Assembly (NCBI GenBank): GCA_024803745.1
Contig: JANJXV010000013.1
Coordinates: forward strand, 58,062,602-58,126,601
Direction: 5' to 3'
Length of the DNA stretch: 64,000 nt
From: Megascapheus bottae
Taxonomy: Eukaryota; Chordata; Mammalia; Rodentia; Geomyidae
Below, piece by piece: positions 28,502 to 49,080 of the stretch. Positions within the stretch are counted from its first letter, which is position 1. Each line of letters starts with the position of its first letter. The position numbers and the translations under genes were made by a program. The notes under the pieces are model-generated. The model did not search any database and was not told where the DNA came from. It saw only the letters and a list, made by a program, of their open reading frames with translations.

Positions 28502-28671
28502 GGACGGAAGGCTTTGCTGGACAGAGAAGGGGATCAGGACACCCTGTCTGTCTTCCTTCAGGCAGGAAGGTAGATAGAGCCCACATAAATGCATGAGCCT
28601 GCACCCCAGAAATAGCGCCTTGAAGAAGCGGCTCCTCCAGATAATACATAGCGGATCACTTGTCACCACCA

Positions 28672-31814
<3,143 letters not shown>

Positions 31815-33050
31815 GGAGCAGGGTCTTGGCGCAGGAGGGTGCTGTGAAGCCAGAGAGGGTTAAAGGGGGTGAGCGGGGAGGAGAGTGCGGCCGTGGAGAC
31901 CGAGGAGTCTGTGGGGAGCTCGCCCAGGCCCCTCCTGCAGCAGGTGACCCAGGGCAGCAGTGGAGGGTGGCGACAGGTTCCCAGGTGGCCGAGGGTGTCC
32001 CCTGGACCGGGGGTGGGGGAGGCTGACTCTGGGACAGGGCTGCCGGGACTGGGCCCCGGGGACCCAGAGAAAGGTTGATCTCTCCCGACAGGGGCCACTC
32101 CTCCCTCCCGTCCACCTGGAGAGGCTCCGGGAGGCGGGTGGGGGGCCCAGCCCGGGCCCAGCCCGCACACCCTCTGCGGGAGGACAAGGCCTTCCCCGCT
32201 CCCTGACTCGCCCGTCCGTGTCCGGGAACTCTAACCTTGCGGCCGTGCGCTCCGCCCCTCCCTCTCCAGCCACCTGTCATTCTGACCCCGGGACTTCGCA
32301 AAGCTACGCCCGGTCAGGAGCGCCGGCCCGGCCCCGGGGCCTCCGAGCGCTCCCCTCCGTCCGTCCGTCCGTCCGTGCGCTCGTCCACGCGTCCTTCCGT
32401 GCAGCTCACGCCCTCCCCCCATACTCCTAGGGAAGGGCGTCAGCCTCGGGGGACGGCGGGGCGGGAAGGCTGCAGGGGAGGCCGGCGGGCGGTCGTGGTG
32501 CCCGGCCGCCGCGGCTCTCCCCTCGCTCGGCTCCTGGGCTCCCCCGGACTGGGGTCCACCCCACCCCAGCCGGAAGCGGCGCGGCGGCCGCAGGGCCCCG
32601 GGGGGGGGGGGCGGCGGGGCCGGGGGAGGGGTGCCGAGCCGGGCCGCCCGCGCGCCCCGCGCGCCTGGACACCGCCGGCTCTGCCGCGCACGGCCGGGCC
32701 CCCCTGCCGGGCCTCCGGGAGGGCAGCTCCGGGAGGGCAGCTCCGGGAGGGACGCGGCCCGGCTGCGCGCCTACCTGCCAGCTGCTCCGCCGCACCTGTG
32801 CGCGCCGCTCCTCCCGGAAACGCGCGGCGGCCCCGCCCCCCCCGGCCGACCCCGGCGAGCCGCCCCGCGATCCGTCCGCGCCCCGCGAGCCCGCGGGGAC
32901 CCCCCCGCCCCAGCGAGCCCACGGGGATTCCCCCCCGGCGATCCGCCCGCGCCCCGCGAGCCCGCGGGGATCCCTCCCCCCCGGCGATCCGCCCGCGCCC
33001 CGCGAGCCCGCGGGGACCCCCCCCCGCCAGGCGCCGAAGCGTGGAGGAAT
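31815..33050 (-). promoter_or_regulatory. CRACR2B: CRACR2B 5' region: intron 1, predicted untranslated exon, CpG island
   Basis: The ATG exon extends to an acceptor at about 31841. Upstream, a minus-strand donor CTGGCAG|GTAGGC gives an exon edge at 32775, predicting an untranslated first exon within the CpG island (about 32230-33050). The island contains a (CCGT)n run at 32360-32380 and two to three copies of a ~57-bp GATCCGCCCGCGCCCCGCG unit at 32875-33020. Confidence 0.55.
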
Positions 33051-34370
33051 AGACCTTTCTTCGTGGCTGTGGTGGGGTCAGGGAGACTTGAAGGAAGGAA
33101 AAACGGCTGGGAGTGGTGGAGCAGCGGCCTGGAGCGGGGGCTCGGGCGCCGCAGGCCGAGGTCAAGGCCCCCACAGCCAAGAAAAAGATCTAAGCCGCCC
33201 CAGGTCTTGTGTCCTTGATTTTCAAACACCAGACACGGGTGCTGGGTCTCCAGGAGCAGCGGCGAAGGCCCCGGTGAAGGGCCCTGGAGCGCTGCGCTGC
33301 CGTCCGTCCTGCCAGGCTCTTCTGGGATGGAGCCCGGGGAAGCCTGAGCCCCGCTCTCCCGGAGGAGGGAGCCGGGTCAGCGCCCTGCAGCCCCTGCGCC
33401 GCCAAGGCAGCGTGGACCCGCACCTACCTGGAGGGAGGGCCGGCCCGCCCGCCGGCCCCAGGCCCGCCTGCAGCACCGAGGGCCCCAGTGCGCCAGTGGA
33501 ACCACAACAGGCAGGGCTTACAGGACAAGACCTGGAAACCAAGAGGGGGGCGGCCCCTGGCACAGGAGCCCAGGACCTGCCTGGCCGGCTCGCCCAGTCC
33601 TGCTGTCCCAGGTCTCACAACCAGATCAACCGTTATTGTTGGCTGGGGGCTGCTACCACCGCACCCCACACCCTCTGGGAGGGGCGTGGGGCACTAAGAG
33701 CTGGGACAACAGCAGAAACCCTCTCTACCCCACGCTTCACACCAAGGGTCCTTGTCCCCTCAAACGCTCCCTCTCCAGAATGGTCACTTCCAAGAAACAT
33801 GGCATGCTTTTGGCTAGAGTCGATGTGTGCGGTGATTCCAGACCGGAGGCCACCTAGGTCTCGGCAGGAATAGGAAGAGCAGAACAACAAGAAAGCACCT
33901 GCACCTGGCCCAGAAGGAATAGGGCCAGGGGCCCAAGGTCAGCAGACATTTCCAGCCTCCAGAAGTCTCCCCTCCAGGGGTCCAGCCTGGAAGTTAGCCC
34001 CTGTATGGAGCAGAAGTGTAACCCCTTTGTAAACAGTTTTGTGTGCCCTCCACCCCATCAAGAACTGAGACTGGAATCCGGGGCCTGATGTGGTGGGCTA
34101 GTACTCTACCAAGTAGCAACAACCCAGTCCCACCACAGATTAGTACACTTGACAAGGGTCTTGAGCTAAGATAGCTAAGCGCATTGGCCCTCATGGGAGT
34201 TAGGGGCAACAGTAGAGGGTCTGAAGCTGATCGCAGGCCCCAAAGGCAATCTTGTAAGGCTTGGTGAACCTGCACTGATCAAATGTCCCTGGGACCCCCC
34301 CTCTCCCCCCCCAGCTCTGTCCTCAGTGCCCCAAGAAAAGAGTGGAAGTGGCACATAGAAACAAAGAGGG
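33051..34370. other. Intergenic, CRACR2B to PNPLA2: little seen
   Basis: A GC-rich Geo-monomer remnant is likely at about 33105-33187 (AGTGGTGGAGCAGCGGCC). Otherwise no repeat, RNA gene or exon is supported. Open frames here lack splice context or recognisable domains. Confidence 0.5.
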
Positions 34371-34375
34371 CCAGG

Positions 34376-35012
34376 GGCCACGAGTGTGGACTAGTGGTAG
34401 AGTGCTTACCTAGCATGCATGAGGCCCTGGGTTCGATTCTTCAGCACTACATACAGAAAAAAAAGAAAAAAAAAAGCCAGAAGTGGTGCTGTGGCTCAAG
34501 TGGTACAGCGCTAACCTTGGGCAGAGCCCAAGGACAGTGCTCAGGTTCTGAGCTCAAGTCCCAGGACTGGTTACAAAAAAAAAAAAAAAAGACCAATGGG
34601 GCCAGGAGTTTGGCCTAGTGGTAGTGTGCTTGCCTATGCACTAAGACCTGGGTTCGATTCCCTGGTACCATATACACAGAAAAAAGCCGGAAGTGGTGCT
34701 GTGGCTCAAGTGGTAGAGCTCTAGCCTTGAGAAAGTCCAAGGACAGTGCTCAGGCCCTGAGCTCAAGCCCAGGACTGGGAAAAAAAAAAGAAAATGAAAT
34801 GAAGAAGGCAAGCTGGGCACTTATGTCTGTTATCCTAGCTATTCAGGAGACTGAGATCTGAGGATTGAGGTTCAAAGCCAATCAGGGGAGGAAAGTCTGT
34901 GACTTTTACCTCCTTTAACCACCAAAAGAACCCCAAAAGTGGAGCTGTGGCTCAAGTGGTAGAGCATAAGATGAGCAAAACCTAAGGGGCAGGTCTTGAG
35001 TTCAAGTCTCAG
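34376..35012 (+). repeat. Three consecutive SINEs downstream of PNPLA2
   Basis: IDL-Geo at 34376-34588, IDL-Geo at 34596-34790 and B1-like/Geo at about 34807-35012, all on the plus strand and each ending in or near an A-tail. The second is close to consensus, with an intact GGTTCGATTCC B box, and so looks young. Confidence 0.85.
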
Positions 35013-35053
35013 GACGAAAGAGAGATGAAGAAGGTAGAGGGTTAGCAGTGGCG

Positions 35054-35059
35054 TTTATT
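35054..35059 (-). terminator. PNPLA2: PNPLA2 poly(A) signal
   Basis: TTTATT, read as AATAAA on the minus strand, 335 bp past the stop codon. Confidence 0.7.
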
Positions 35060-35393
35060 ACATCTACTTTGGCAAAAATAAATAAAATCTCACACACTCT
35101 TTAGTAAAATATGAAAAACTGGAAGGAGGAGCAGAAAGAAAATGAGGAGGAGAAGGTGTGAAGTTCTGGAGAGTGACTGCACCGAGAAAGGGAGGGTGGG
35201 AGCCAAAGGCACAGGTGAGAGTGGGCCCTGGGCCAAGTGGGGTTCACTTCTCCCCCTCCCCACCCAGTGCAGCAAGTGAGTGGTTGGTGAAAAGGGTTCT
35301 CAGCAAGCCCTGTCTTGCGGTTGTGAGGGGCCCTGTCTCCTCGCTCCATGCCGGGGAACGGGGAGGACAGGGTGGAGTCTTGGTCAGCAGTGG

Positions 35394-41207
<5,814 letters not shown>

Positions 41208-41944
41208 CTAGCCCCGCTCCTGCTGACTGCTCCGGGAGCTGGAGCCCTCCAGCTCGTCCTCTCGCCCCCTCTCGGCCTTTTCCCCCGGATTGTGGGGCGG
41301 TCCACGCTGTTCTGGATCCAGGGCCAGGCCTCATCTTGTCCCTTCCTTGAAACAAAGAGCTGGTCTACTCTGGGGCGGTGGGGGTGGGCAGTGGGGCAAG
41401 AGCTTGGCTCCGTCCCCAGCAGACCAGCAGACAGCTGGACTACAGTGAACCGATGGCTACTAGAGGTCTGCCGTGGGCTTGTGGTTCTGGTCAGGCCTGT
41501 GTGAGTCGCCAGGACTGGGTTGTGGGGTGCCCATTGGTGACCCTGCAGGGGTCACGGCGCCACCTTACATGACTGGGGCAGTTATTCAGGTCACTGCAGT
41601 TTTCCCTGCTATCTAAATGAGCCACCCTGCCCCACTGGATGTGGCTTATGGACAGGAAGTGTCCCTAAGTCCTTTAGGAGTGAGCCTACCCTGTCCTCAA
41701 TATGCTCTGCCCTCCGGCGCCAGGCCTCTCAGGAGATGCTCTTTTTTCCAGCTTAGTCAACAACAAATTAACCAGGCTGCCAGGAACCACTTAGGCACAC
41801 AGAGTAAAGGCTCTGCCTCACTGCAGGGAGATGGGAAGTGAGATTGGGAGTGCAGCGCACAAGGTGTGTGAAGCCAAGACCTGAAGGAGGAATGGGACAG
41901 AAGACACAAGGTGCAGAGATGGAGAAGGGGTTTTTTCCATCTGT

Positions 41945-42293
41945 GCATGCCAATGCTGGGGGCTTGAACTCAGGGCCTGGGCATGATATTCTTAGTTGTT
42001 TGTTTGTTTGTTTTTCTGCTCAAAGTGGTTTTCTACTCTACCACTTGAGCCACAGCTCTTCCAGGTTTTTGGTAGTTAACTGGAGATGAGTCTCACAGAC
42101 ATTTCTGATCCTCAGATCGCAGCCTACTGGGAGCTAGGATCACAGTTGTGAACCACCAGCCCTGGCAAGGAGTTGTATATTTTATTTTATTTTTTTTTTT
42201 TTGCCAGTCCTGGGCTTGAGCTCAGGGCCTGAGCACTGTCCTTGGACTTTCTCAAGGCTAGAGCTCTACCACTTGAGCCTCAGCACCACTTCC

Positions 42294-42328
<35 letters not shown>

Positions 42329-44725
42329 ATGTGGTACCAAGGAATCGAAGCCGGGTCTTCGCGCATGCTAGGCAAGCACTTTAACCACTAGGCCAAACTC
42401 CCGGCCCCGGAGTTGTATATTTTAACAAAGTGCTGGAGATCTAGCTTAGGGCTCTATCACTGAGTTATACTCCTGGCTCCACCCTGAAAGACTGCCCTTG
42501 GGACCAAGTGCAGTGATCCATACCTGTCATCCCAGTTATCTAGGAGGCAGGTCTGAGGCCAGCTTGAGCAGAAATGCTCTGAACAATAAGAGGAGAAGGG
42601 GTCAGGGTTGTGGCTCATATGTCAAGGCAAGCTCAAACAACAGTAGTACCAACAAAAAGCAAACCAGAACACAACGTCCTCTGATTGATTGTTCCAGGAA
42701 GAACTGAAGTGGGAGGGAAACCAAGAGGTGTAGGAAGGGGAGGACCTAGTCTGAGGAGGAGGGAAAATGAAGACTGGCAGGGGCTCCAGCCAGGTGCAGT
42801 GAAAAGCAAGGTTAGGGCAGGAGTCAGGGATCCCTGAGGAGTGGATGAAGTCCCAATTCCAGCCTGGATCTTGAAGAGGCCCCTGCCACCTGAGGGGTAT
42901 CTGGTATACAAGATGTTGGGGATTTCAGTGGGCTGTCCTGGGGTTTGAGATGTGTGGAGAGGGAGCAGTCCAGTCCCACCCAGGATTCCAGGAAGAGCCA
43001 GCCTATTCCTGGCTCCCAAGCCTCCCAGGGGGAGGCCATGTGCCCACAACAACCTCACCCTCTGTGGAAACAGGGGCAGAGGTCTCCCCAGCTGGGCAGA
43101 GCCATCCCTCAAGGCTCAGAATAGGTTATAGGGAGAATCTTGTCTCTGGTTTCTAAACCCTTGCGCTTTCCAATCTATACCCAGGGACCTGCCCCTGCCC
43201 TCCCTTCCATATCCCACCCCTGGAGACTGGCTGCCACCACCTAAAAGTCTAGGCTCTAAGTGGTCTGCTGCAGACCAGGCTAGCGCCATGCACCTCCCTT
43301 CCTCCTCTAGTGGGTTTGTTAGGCAAAGCTAAAGGCCCATCCACAGCATTTGGCCTCAAACTCAGTAGTCTAGACTGGTTACAACCTTGTAGCTCATCTT
43401 CTTCACTGTTGAGATTTTGGTTACATACTACCACACTTGACAGCTGTTGGTGTTTTTTGGGGAGGGCGGTGGGCAGTCCTGGGCCTTGAATTCAAGGCCA
43501 GAACATTGTCCTTGGGCTTTCTCAAGGCTAGCACTTTACCCCTTGAGCCACTGCACCACTCGCAGCAGCTTTCTCTGTGATGTGGTACCGAGGAATTGAA
43601 CCCAGGTCTTTGTACATGCTAGGCAAGCACTTTACTACTAAGACCACACTCCTGCCCCGACTGAAGGGGTTTTTATTCCTCATAAACTGTGCATTAGTGG
43701 CTCACACCTGTAATCCTAACTACTCAAGAGGCTGACATCTGACTCACAGTTTGAAACCAACCCTGGAACTGGGGGTCAGGAGTTTGGCCTAGTGGTAGAG
43801 TGCTTGCCTAGCATGCACAAAAACCAGGGTTCAATTCCTCGGTACCACATACATAGAAAAAAGCTGGAAGTGGTGCTGAGGCTCAAGTGGTAGAGCTCTA
43901 GCCTTGAGAAAGTCCAAGGACAGTGCTCAGGCCCTGAGCTCAAGCCCAGGACTGGCAAAAAAAAAAAAGCCAGACTGGGGCTGGAGTTTAGCCTGATAAT
44001 AGAGTGCTTGCCTAGCATGCACAAAGACTCAGGTTTGATTCCTTGGTACCCCATGCATAGAAAAAGCCAGAAGTGGTGCTGAGGCTCAAGTGGTAGAGCT
44101 CTAGTCTTGAGAAAGCTCAAGGACAGTGCTCAGGCCCTGAGCTCAAGCCCAGGACTGGAAAAAAAAAAAAAAAAAGCCAGAAGTGGGGCTGGGTGTTTGG
44201 CCTAGAAGAGTGCTCACCTGCATGCGCGAAGACCCAGGTTCAATTCTTCAGTCCCACATACATAGAAAAAAAAGCCAGAAGTGGTGCCGTGGCTCAAGTG
44301 GTAGAGCTCTGGCCTTGAGAAAGTCCAAGGACAGTGCTTAGGCCCTGAGCTCAAGCCCAGGACTGGCAAAAATAAATAAATAAATAAATAAATAGGAAAA
44401 AAAAAATAGCCTAGGCTCCAATAGCTCACACCTGTAATCTTCACGACTCAGGAGGTTGAGATTTGAAGATCTTGGTTCTAAGCTGGCTTGAACTTAGTCT
44501 CCAATCAACCAGTGAAAAAAAAGGGGGGGGGGCGGGAGAAAGGGGGAGGTAATGTGGCTTATTGGTGGAGTGCTTGCATGAAGCCCTGGATTTAATTCCT
44601 CAGTACCACATACACAGAAAAAGCTGCATGGCTCAAGTGCTAGAGGGCTGGCAAAAGAGCTCAGGGACAGTGACCAGCCAGGTTCAAGCCCCAGGACTGG
44701 CACCACACTTGGGGTTGCGAGGAGG
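41945..44725. repeat. SINE thicket between PNPLA2 and RPLP2
   Basis: Antisense B1-like/Geo at about 41950-42170; antisense IDL-Geo at about 42195-42412, containing a long T run; plus B1-like fragment at about 42490-42600; antisense IDL-Geo at about 43460-43662; plus B1-like fragment at about 43685-43770; then plus IDL-Geo copies at about 43772-43970, 43976-44178 and 44186-44395, the last ending in (AAAT)n; a B1-like fragment at 44405-44515; and a diverged IDL-Geo at about 44545-44720. The non-SINE remainder (41160-41940, 42610-43450) shows no exon or RNA gene I can support. Confidence 0.8.
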
Positions 44726-45124
44726 GAAAGTGGGAGAACATGGCAAGGGGTACCCATGCTCAGGAAGTAGTGCCCACTTCCTAACGATGAGACTCAAACT
44801 ATCAGGATGAGTTGCTCACTTATCTTCATTCTTCCTCTTGTGTAACCCAAGGATGGAAGCCTTGTATAGGACAGCATATTCATATCCATGGCTAAAGTGA
44901 TCTGTGGATCTGCCGCTGGGGAGAAGCTGCAGACCACAGGGCAAGTTCCCAAACTCAGACTAGGTCCCATGCTCCTACTTTACCTTCTCTCCATAGCCCC
45001 ACCCACTCTAGGCCTATACAGCCTGAGTGGGGCTATACCCTAGCCTAGCTAATGCTGCCCAGCTCAGGTCTAACAAGCTCTACATTTATGTGCCACCATA
45101 TCAAGCTCTTTATTAGGAATTTGC

Positions 45125-45308
45125 AGTCCCAGGGCTTGAACTTAGGGCCTGAGCACTGTTCTTGAAAGATTTCTCAAGGCTAGAACTCTACCACTTGAGA
45201 GCCACAGAACCATTTCTGGCTTTCTACATATGTGGTACCAAGGAATCAAACTCGTCTTCATGCATGCTAGGAAAGCACTCTACCCCTAGGCCAAACTACC
45301 CGCCCCTT
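45125..45308 (-). repeat. IDL-Geo SINE, antisense
   Basis: CAGTCCCAGGGCTTGAAC, CTACCACTTGAGAGCCAC, TATGTGGTACCAAGGAATC and a final GGCCAAACTACCCGCCCC. Confidence 0.8.
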
Positions 45309-45669
45309 TATTAGGAACTTTGACAGCTCTCACATCCTACGGTTTTGACATAGTTCCTCAACTTGGAATTGCTCTGCTTATAAGACACATACAGATCAGA
45401 TTCACTGAAAAAAGAGCTTCCCAAAATATTTTACAGTATCAAATGACTACAAGATCTCAGGTATCATTTTCATAATTAAATCAAAGCCAGAGAAACTCCA
45501 AACTTAGGGATGTGTCCAGCCAACATGAACACACTGAAGCTTTGGAAAGCCATGAAATTACCATTCCCCAATTTTCATCCCTTTCCTCCTGCAGGGGCTC
45601 GGTGGGAGTTGACCACTTTCCCATCCTATTAGGTCCACAGACATCCTGCCTGTGGGGTGGCTCTGGATA

Positions 45670-45947
45670 GGGTATTGTTGGGAGCCAGAGTGGAATCAAA
45701 CTGTACCTTGATTTGCATCAGACAATGGCTTTATTGTCTTATTGTTTTCTGGCTTTATTCTGTTTAAATGACCTGAGATTTTACCATATGAATGTAACAC
45801 CTGGAAGTTCCCTGGTTTCAAGGAGGGAGAGGAGCTTGGGCTGCAGACCTTCCGGGCCCGATGCGTTTGTCTCTCTTCTATTTTTTCCAGTCCCTGCCCC
45901 CTATTTCAGGAGCCCCAATTTGCTGCCGGTAGGCCCCGGCAGGGTAT
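45670..45947 (+). mobile_element. Solo LTR, ERVK-like, with 6-bp target-site duplication
   Basis: A 266-bp element at 45676-45941 starts TGTTGGGAGCC and ends CGGCA, giving the retroviral TG...CA termini. It is flanked on both sides by the perfect direct repeat GGGTAT (45670-45675 and 45942-45947). The TGTTGGGAG start and a 6-bp duplication fit rodent class II (ERVK/IAP-type) LTRs. No internal gag, pol or env sequence is present, so this is a recombined solo LTR. The family is inferred from termini only, and the length is short for the class. Confidence 0.6.
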
Positions 45948-46224
45948 CACCTTGTAGTCTCACTGCTTACAGTAACTGGCATGGTGTACTGAGTTTCCAC
46001 TTACTGTGCCAGGCCTGCCCCATCTGTGTCCATTTATTCAGAGAGCCTGAAGGAGGGCGGCATATTGCCTGGGGACTGCTGCAATCCCCCTGCACAAGAG
46101 GCATAGCTGGGGAATCTCAGTCTGAGGAGGCTAGTCCTGGGAATAATAAAGCAAACAGGGAGTAGATATAGCCCCAAACCACCCAGGACAAAACCAGGGA
46201 GGCCCAATCCCAGAAAAATTAAAA

Positions 46225-46352
46225 AATGACCTGGGCTGGGCACAGTGGCTCACACTTATAATCCTGATTACTCAAGAGGCTGAGATCAAAGGATCATGGT
46301 TCAAAGCCAGCCCAGGCCCAGAGTTCAAGCCTTACAAGGTACAAAGAAAGGA
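46225..46352 (+). repeat. B1-like SINE downstream of RPLP2
   Basis: GGCTGGGCACAGTGGCTC head, TACTCAAGAGGCTGAGATC and TTCAAAGCCAGCCCAGGC, then an A-rich end. Confidence 0.75.
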
Positions 46353-46514
46353 AAAATCAAAACAAAACCAACGCCTTAGCCTAGCCTTCCTAGGATTCCT
46401 TGAAAGGTGTGATGACTATAGGCAAGACTGCCCACAGGAAGCTCTGGGCTTTCTTTGCACGTCCTGCATCCCCAATGACAGTGCTCAGACTACTTTTAAG
46501 ATACATAAAAAGGC

Positions 46515-46520
46515 TTTATT
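46515..46520 (-). terminator. RPLP2: RPLP2 poly(A) signal
   Basis: TTTATT, read as AATAAA on the minus strand, only 18 bp beyond the stop codon. Very short 3' UTRs are typical of ribosomal protein genes. Confidence 0.85.
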
Positions 46521-46537
46521 TGCAGGGAAGAAGGAAT

Positions 46538-48642
46538 TTAATCAAACAGGCCAAATCCCATGTCATCATCTGACTCCTCGGACTCTTCTTTCTTTTCGTC
46601 TTTCTTCTCTTCTGCTGTGGAAGGAAAAGAAAGCAGAATAAGAACTTCAACTGCCCAGAGATACCCAGGGCCAGGCAAGCAACCTGCCCACACACTTCCA
46701 CTTACCTGCAGCAGGGGCAGAACCAGCAGCAGGAGCTGCTGAGCCAGGTGCAGCAGAAGCAACTACAGCTCCACCAGCAGGCATACTGGCAAGCTTGCCA
46801 ACACCTACAGTAAGTAGGGAAATGAGAACAGAACATGTGGCCAGCCAAAAGGTTGGTCCAGAACAGAAATGACCCCAAGAAGCTGGGCACCGGTAGCTCA
46901 TGCCTATAATCCTAACTACTCAGAAGACCAAGATCTGAGGATTGTGGTTCAAAGCCAGCCCGGGCAGGAAAGTCTGTAAACCAGAAGTGGTGCTGTGGCT
47001 CAAGGGGAAGAGCACTATCCTTGAACCAAAGAGCTCAGGGACAGCACGTAGGCCCAGAGTTCAAGCCCCATGACCAATACCCCGCCCCCAACTAGGGTAC
47101 TCCTTCAACAATGTACCCCACACATAGGCACAACAACACTCTGTTGATAAGTCCTATGACATGCACCTCCAGGGCCTTCTTTCTTAACCTAAGTTTTAGA
47201 AAACACAGGAGGGGTCCGGAGTTTGGCCTAGGGGTAGAGTGCTTGCCTAGCATACACAAAGATCTGGGTTTGATTCCTTGGTACCATAAATTAAGAGTGG
47301 TATCCTCCCCATTCTTTTAGGACAGAGGCTGCTGTTGAAGTATGCCAATCTCTGACCACAATGGGGAGCTCATGAACAAGGCAGCTGGCTGGCTGCTACA
47401 TTCATAGGACACAGGACCTCAACAGCTCAAGCCTCAGGAGACCATCTGTCCAGCAGAAATGTTGGCAGGACCCTGTGGCCATCCCACCCTTAGTCCTACA
47501 CAGAAAGCATGTGAGCAATGCCCTAAGAGTCCTGAAAGTTGGGTGGCTAGGCCCCAATGAGGTCAGCATACAGTACTCACCACTTGTGCTTGATGTGTTC
47601 AGAAGTGCCCAAGCATGAGCAGAGATGCCCTGCTCACCTCCAGGGAGGCTTCTAGGGTACTCTGGTCCACAAGCGAAGCCTGGCAGGCCACGAGCTGGCC
47701 GGCAGGGATTAGGATGGACCATGAAATAAAAACCTTCGCCAAAACCAACTGACCTTGGGCGATGACATCTTCAATGTTCTTCCCATTCAACTCACTGATT
47801 ACCTGGAGCAGACAATCACAGGAAGCAGTTAGTCTCCAGTGTGCCCTGTGCTGAGGACAGAGCAGGAGGCTCTACACAGAGGAGGGAGCTGGAGTAACTG
47901 TGCAAGTCAGCCATTTAATGTGGGGATCAGAAACTAGATTCTGAGAATTAATATACATCAGAAAAGAGGCTTTCAAATTTGGTTGGGGGGCCGGGAGCAT
48001 GGCCTCGTGGTAGAATGTCACCAAGTATGCCACGGACACAGAAAAAGCCAGAAATGGTGCTGTGGTTCAGTGGAGTGGTAGCCTTGAGCAGGGAGGCTCA
48101 GGGATGTGCCCAGGGCCCGAGTTCAAGCCCCAGGACTGACAAAAATATTTTAAAGTGGAGGAAGAAAGCAGAATTAATTTTCCCTTCAGTTCTGGGGCTT
48201 GAACTCGGCCTGGGCACCTGAGCTTCTTTCTGCTCAAGGCTGGCACTCTTAATAACATGAACCGCCGCGCCATTTCTCGTCTATGTGGCAGTCAGGAGTC
48301 GAACCCAGGGCTTCATGTAAGTCGGGTAAGCACGCTAGCACTGAAGGCGCATTCCCGCACCCGAAGGGGCTTGTGTGTCCTTGTCTAGGACACGTTTTCA
48401 CCATACTAAATTACACGGCGCGGCTCCACGCAGGGCCTTGAGTCCCTCGTTTCGCCGTGATTTCAGGGCCCTCGCGCACGCGGGCCGGGGCGGGGTCTGC
48501 GGCGCTCGGGCGCGGGTACCTTGTTCAGCCGGTCGTCGTCCGCCTCGATGCCCACGCTGTCCAGGATCTTCTTGATGTCTTTGGCGCTGGGGGAGGAGTT
48601 GCCCCCGAGGGCGGCCAGCAGGTAGGAGGCGACGTAGCGCAT
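46538..48642 (-). CDS. RPLP2: Large ribosomal subunit stalk protein P2
   Basis: Four coding exons: 48520-48642, 47754-47802, 46706-46804 and 46538-46614. They total 348 nt, 115 aa, the human length. The N-terminal dimerisation domain (MRYVASYLLAALGGNSSPSA) is followed by an Ala/Gly/Pro hinge and an acidic tail ending ESDDDMGFGLFD, the conserved stalk C-terminus that recruits translational GTPases. P1/P2 dimers bind uL10 (RPLP0) at the GTPase-associated centre of the 60S subunit. Intact frame, proper introns and a CpG-island 5' end show this is the functional gene and not one of the many processed pseudogenes. An untranslated first exon is predicted upstream (edge at 48808). Intron 2 carries SINEs and an unexplained non-SINE block at 47300-47560. 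Confidence 0.98.
46875..47292 (+). repeat. SINEs in RPLP2 intron 2
   Basis: B1-like/Geo at about 46878-47085 (GAAGCTGGGCACCGGTAGC to TCAAGCCCCATGACC) and the left monomer of an IDL-Geo at about 47212-47290 (GGAGTTTGGCCTAGGGG to GATTCCTTGGTACC). Both are antisense to RPLP2. Confidence 0.75.
47985..48362. repeat. SINE pair in RPLP2 intron 1
   Basis: Plus-strand IDL-Geo, internally shortened, at about 47985-48150 (GGGAGCATGGCCTCGTGG to CCAGGACTGAC). Antisense copy at about 48185-48360 (TCTGGGGCTTGAACTCGGC to GGCGCATTCCCGCACCC). Confidence 0.65.
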
Positions 48643-49080
48643 GCTGCGGCGGGGGAGACCGGCCGGGCGGCGTCACTGGGCGGCCCGCGGCCCCGCCAGG
48701 CCTCCGGCGCGCCTCGGGCCCCCGCGGAGGCCCCCAGCCCCCGCTCCCCGCCGCCCGACCCCGGCCCCAGCCCCAGCCCCGCGCCGGGCCCCACCCGCCA
48801 CACTCACGCGGCGGCGACCAGCAGGCCTCGAGCGTGCGACCTCGGCGGCGTCGGGGAGCGAAAGGAAGTCGTCCGCGCCAGGGGCGGGGGTTAACCGCTA
48901 CCCAGAAGCCTCCGGGACGCCCGGGGCGCCGCGTGCGGGCGCGCCTTGATGACGCGGGAGCCGCTCAGCCAATGACCGCGGGGCGGGAGCCCCGTCCCCG
49001 CCCTCAGGGCCCCGGGGAGGCGGGCCCGGGACGGGCTGGTCGGGCGTGGGGAGAGTGGACGCTCGAGTTCGCGTGGCAGG
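48643..49080. promoter_or_regulatory. Shared CpG-island promoter, RPLP2 (-) / PIDD1 (+)
   Basis: On the minus strand a donor GTGAGT gives an untranslated RPLP2 exon with its edge at 48808. The pyrimidine tract CCTTTCGCTCCCC (around 48855-48866) just upstream fits a 5'TOP start. On the plus strand GTGGCAG|GTAAAC gives an untranslated PIDD1 exon ending at 49079. The two predicted start regions are about 200 bp or less apart. In human RPLP2 and PIDD1 are likewise head to head. Start positions are inferred. Confidence 0.65.

Noticed and set aside
34376..34450. tRNA-Ala-like A and B boxes (here and in many other copies)
   Set aside because: They are the heads of IDL-Geo SINEs, followed by Geo monomers and A-tails, not tRNA genes.
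45713..46165. 150-aa plus-strand frame between PNPLA2 and RPLP2
   Set aside because: Its first half lies in the solo LTR and the rest in unrelated flank; no coding features.
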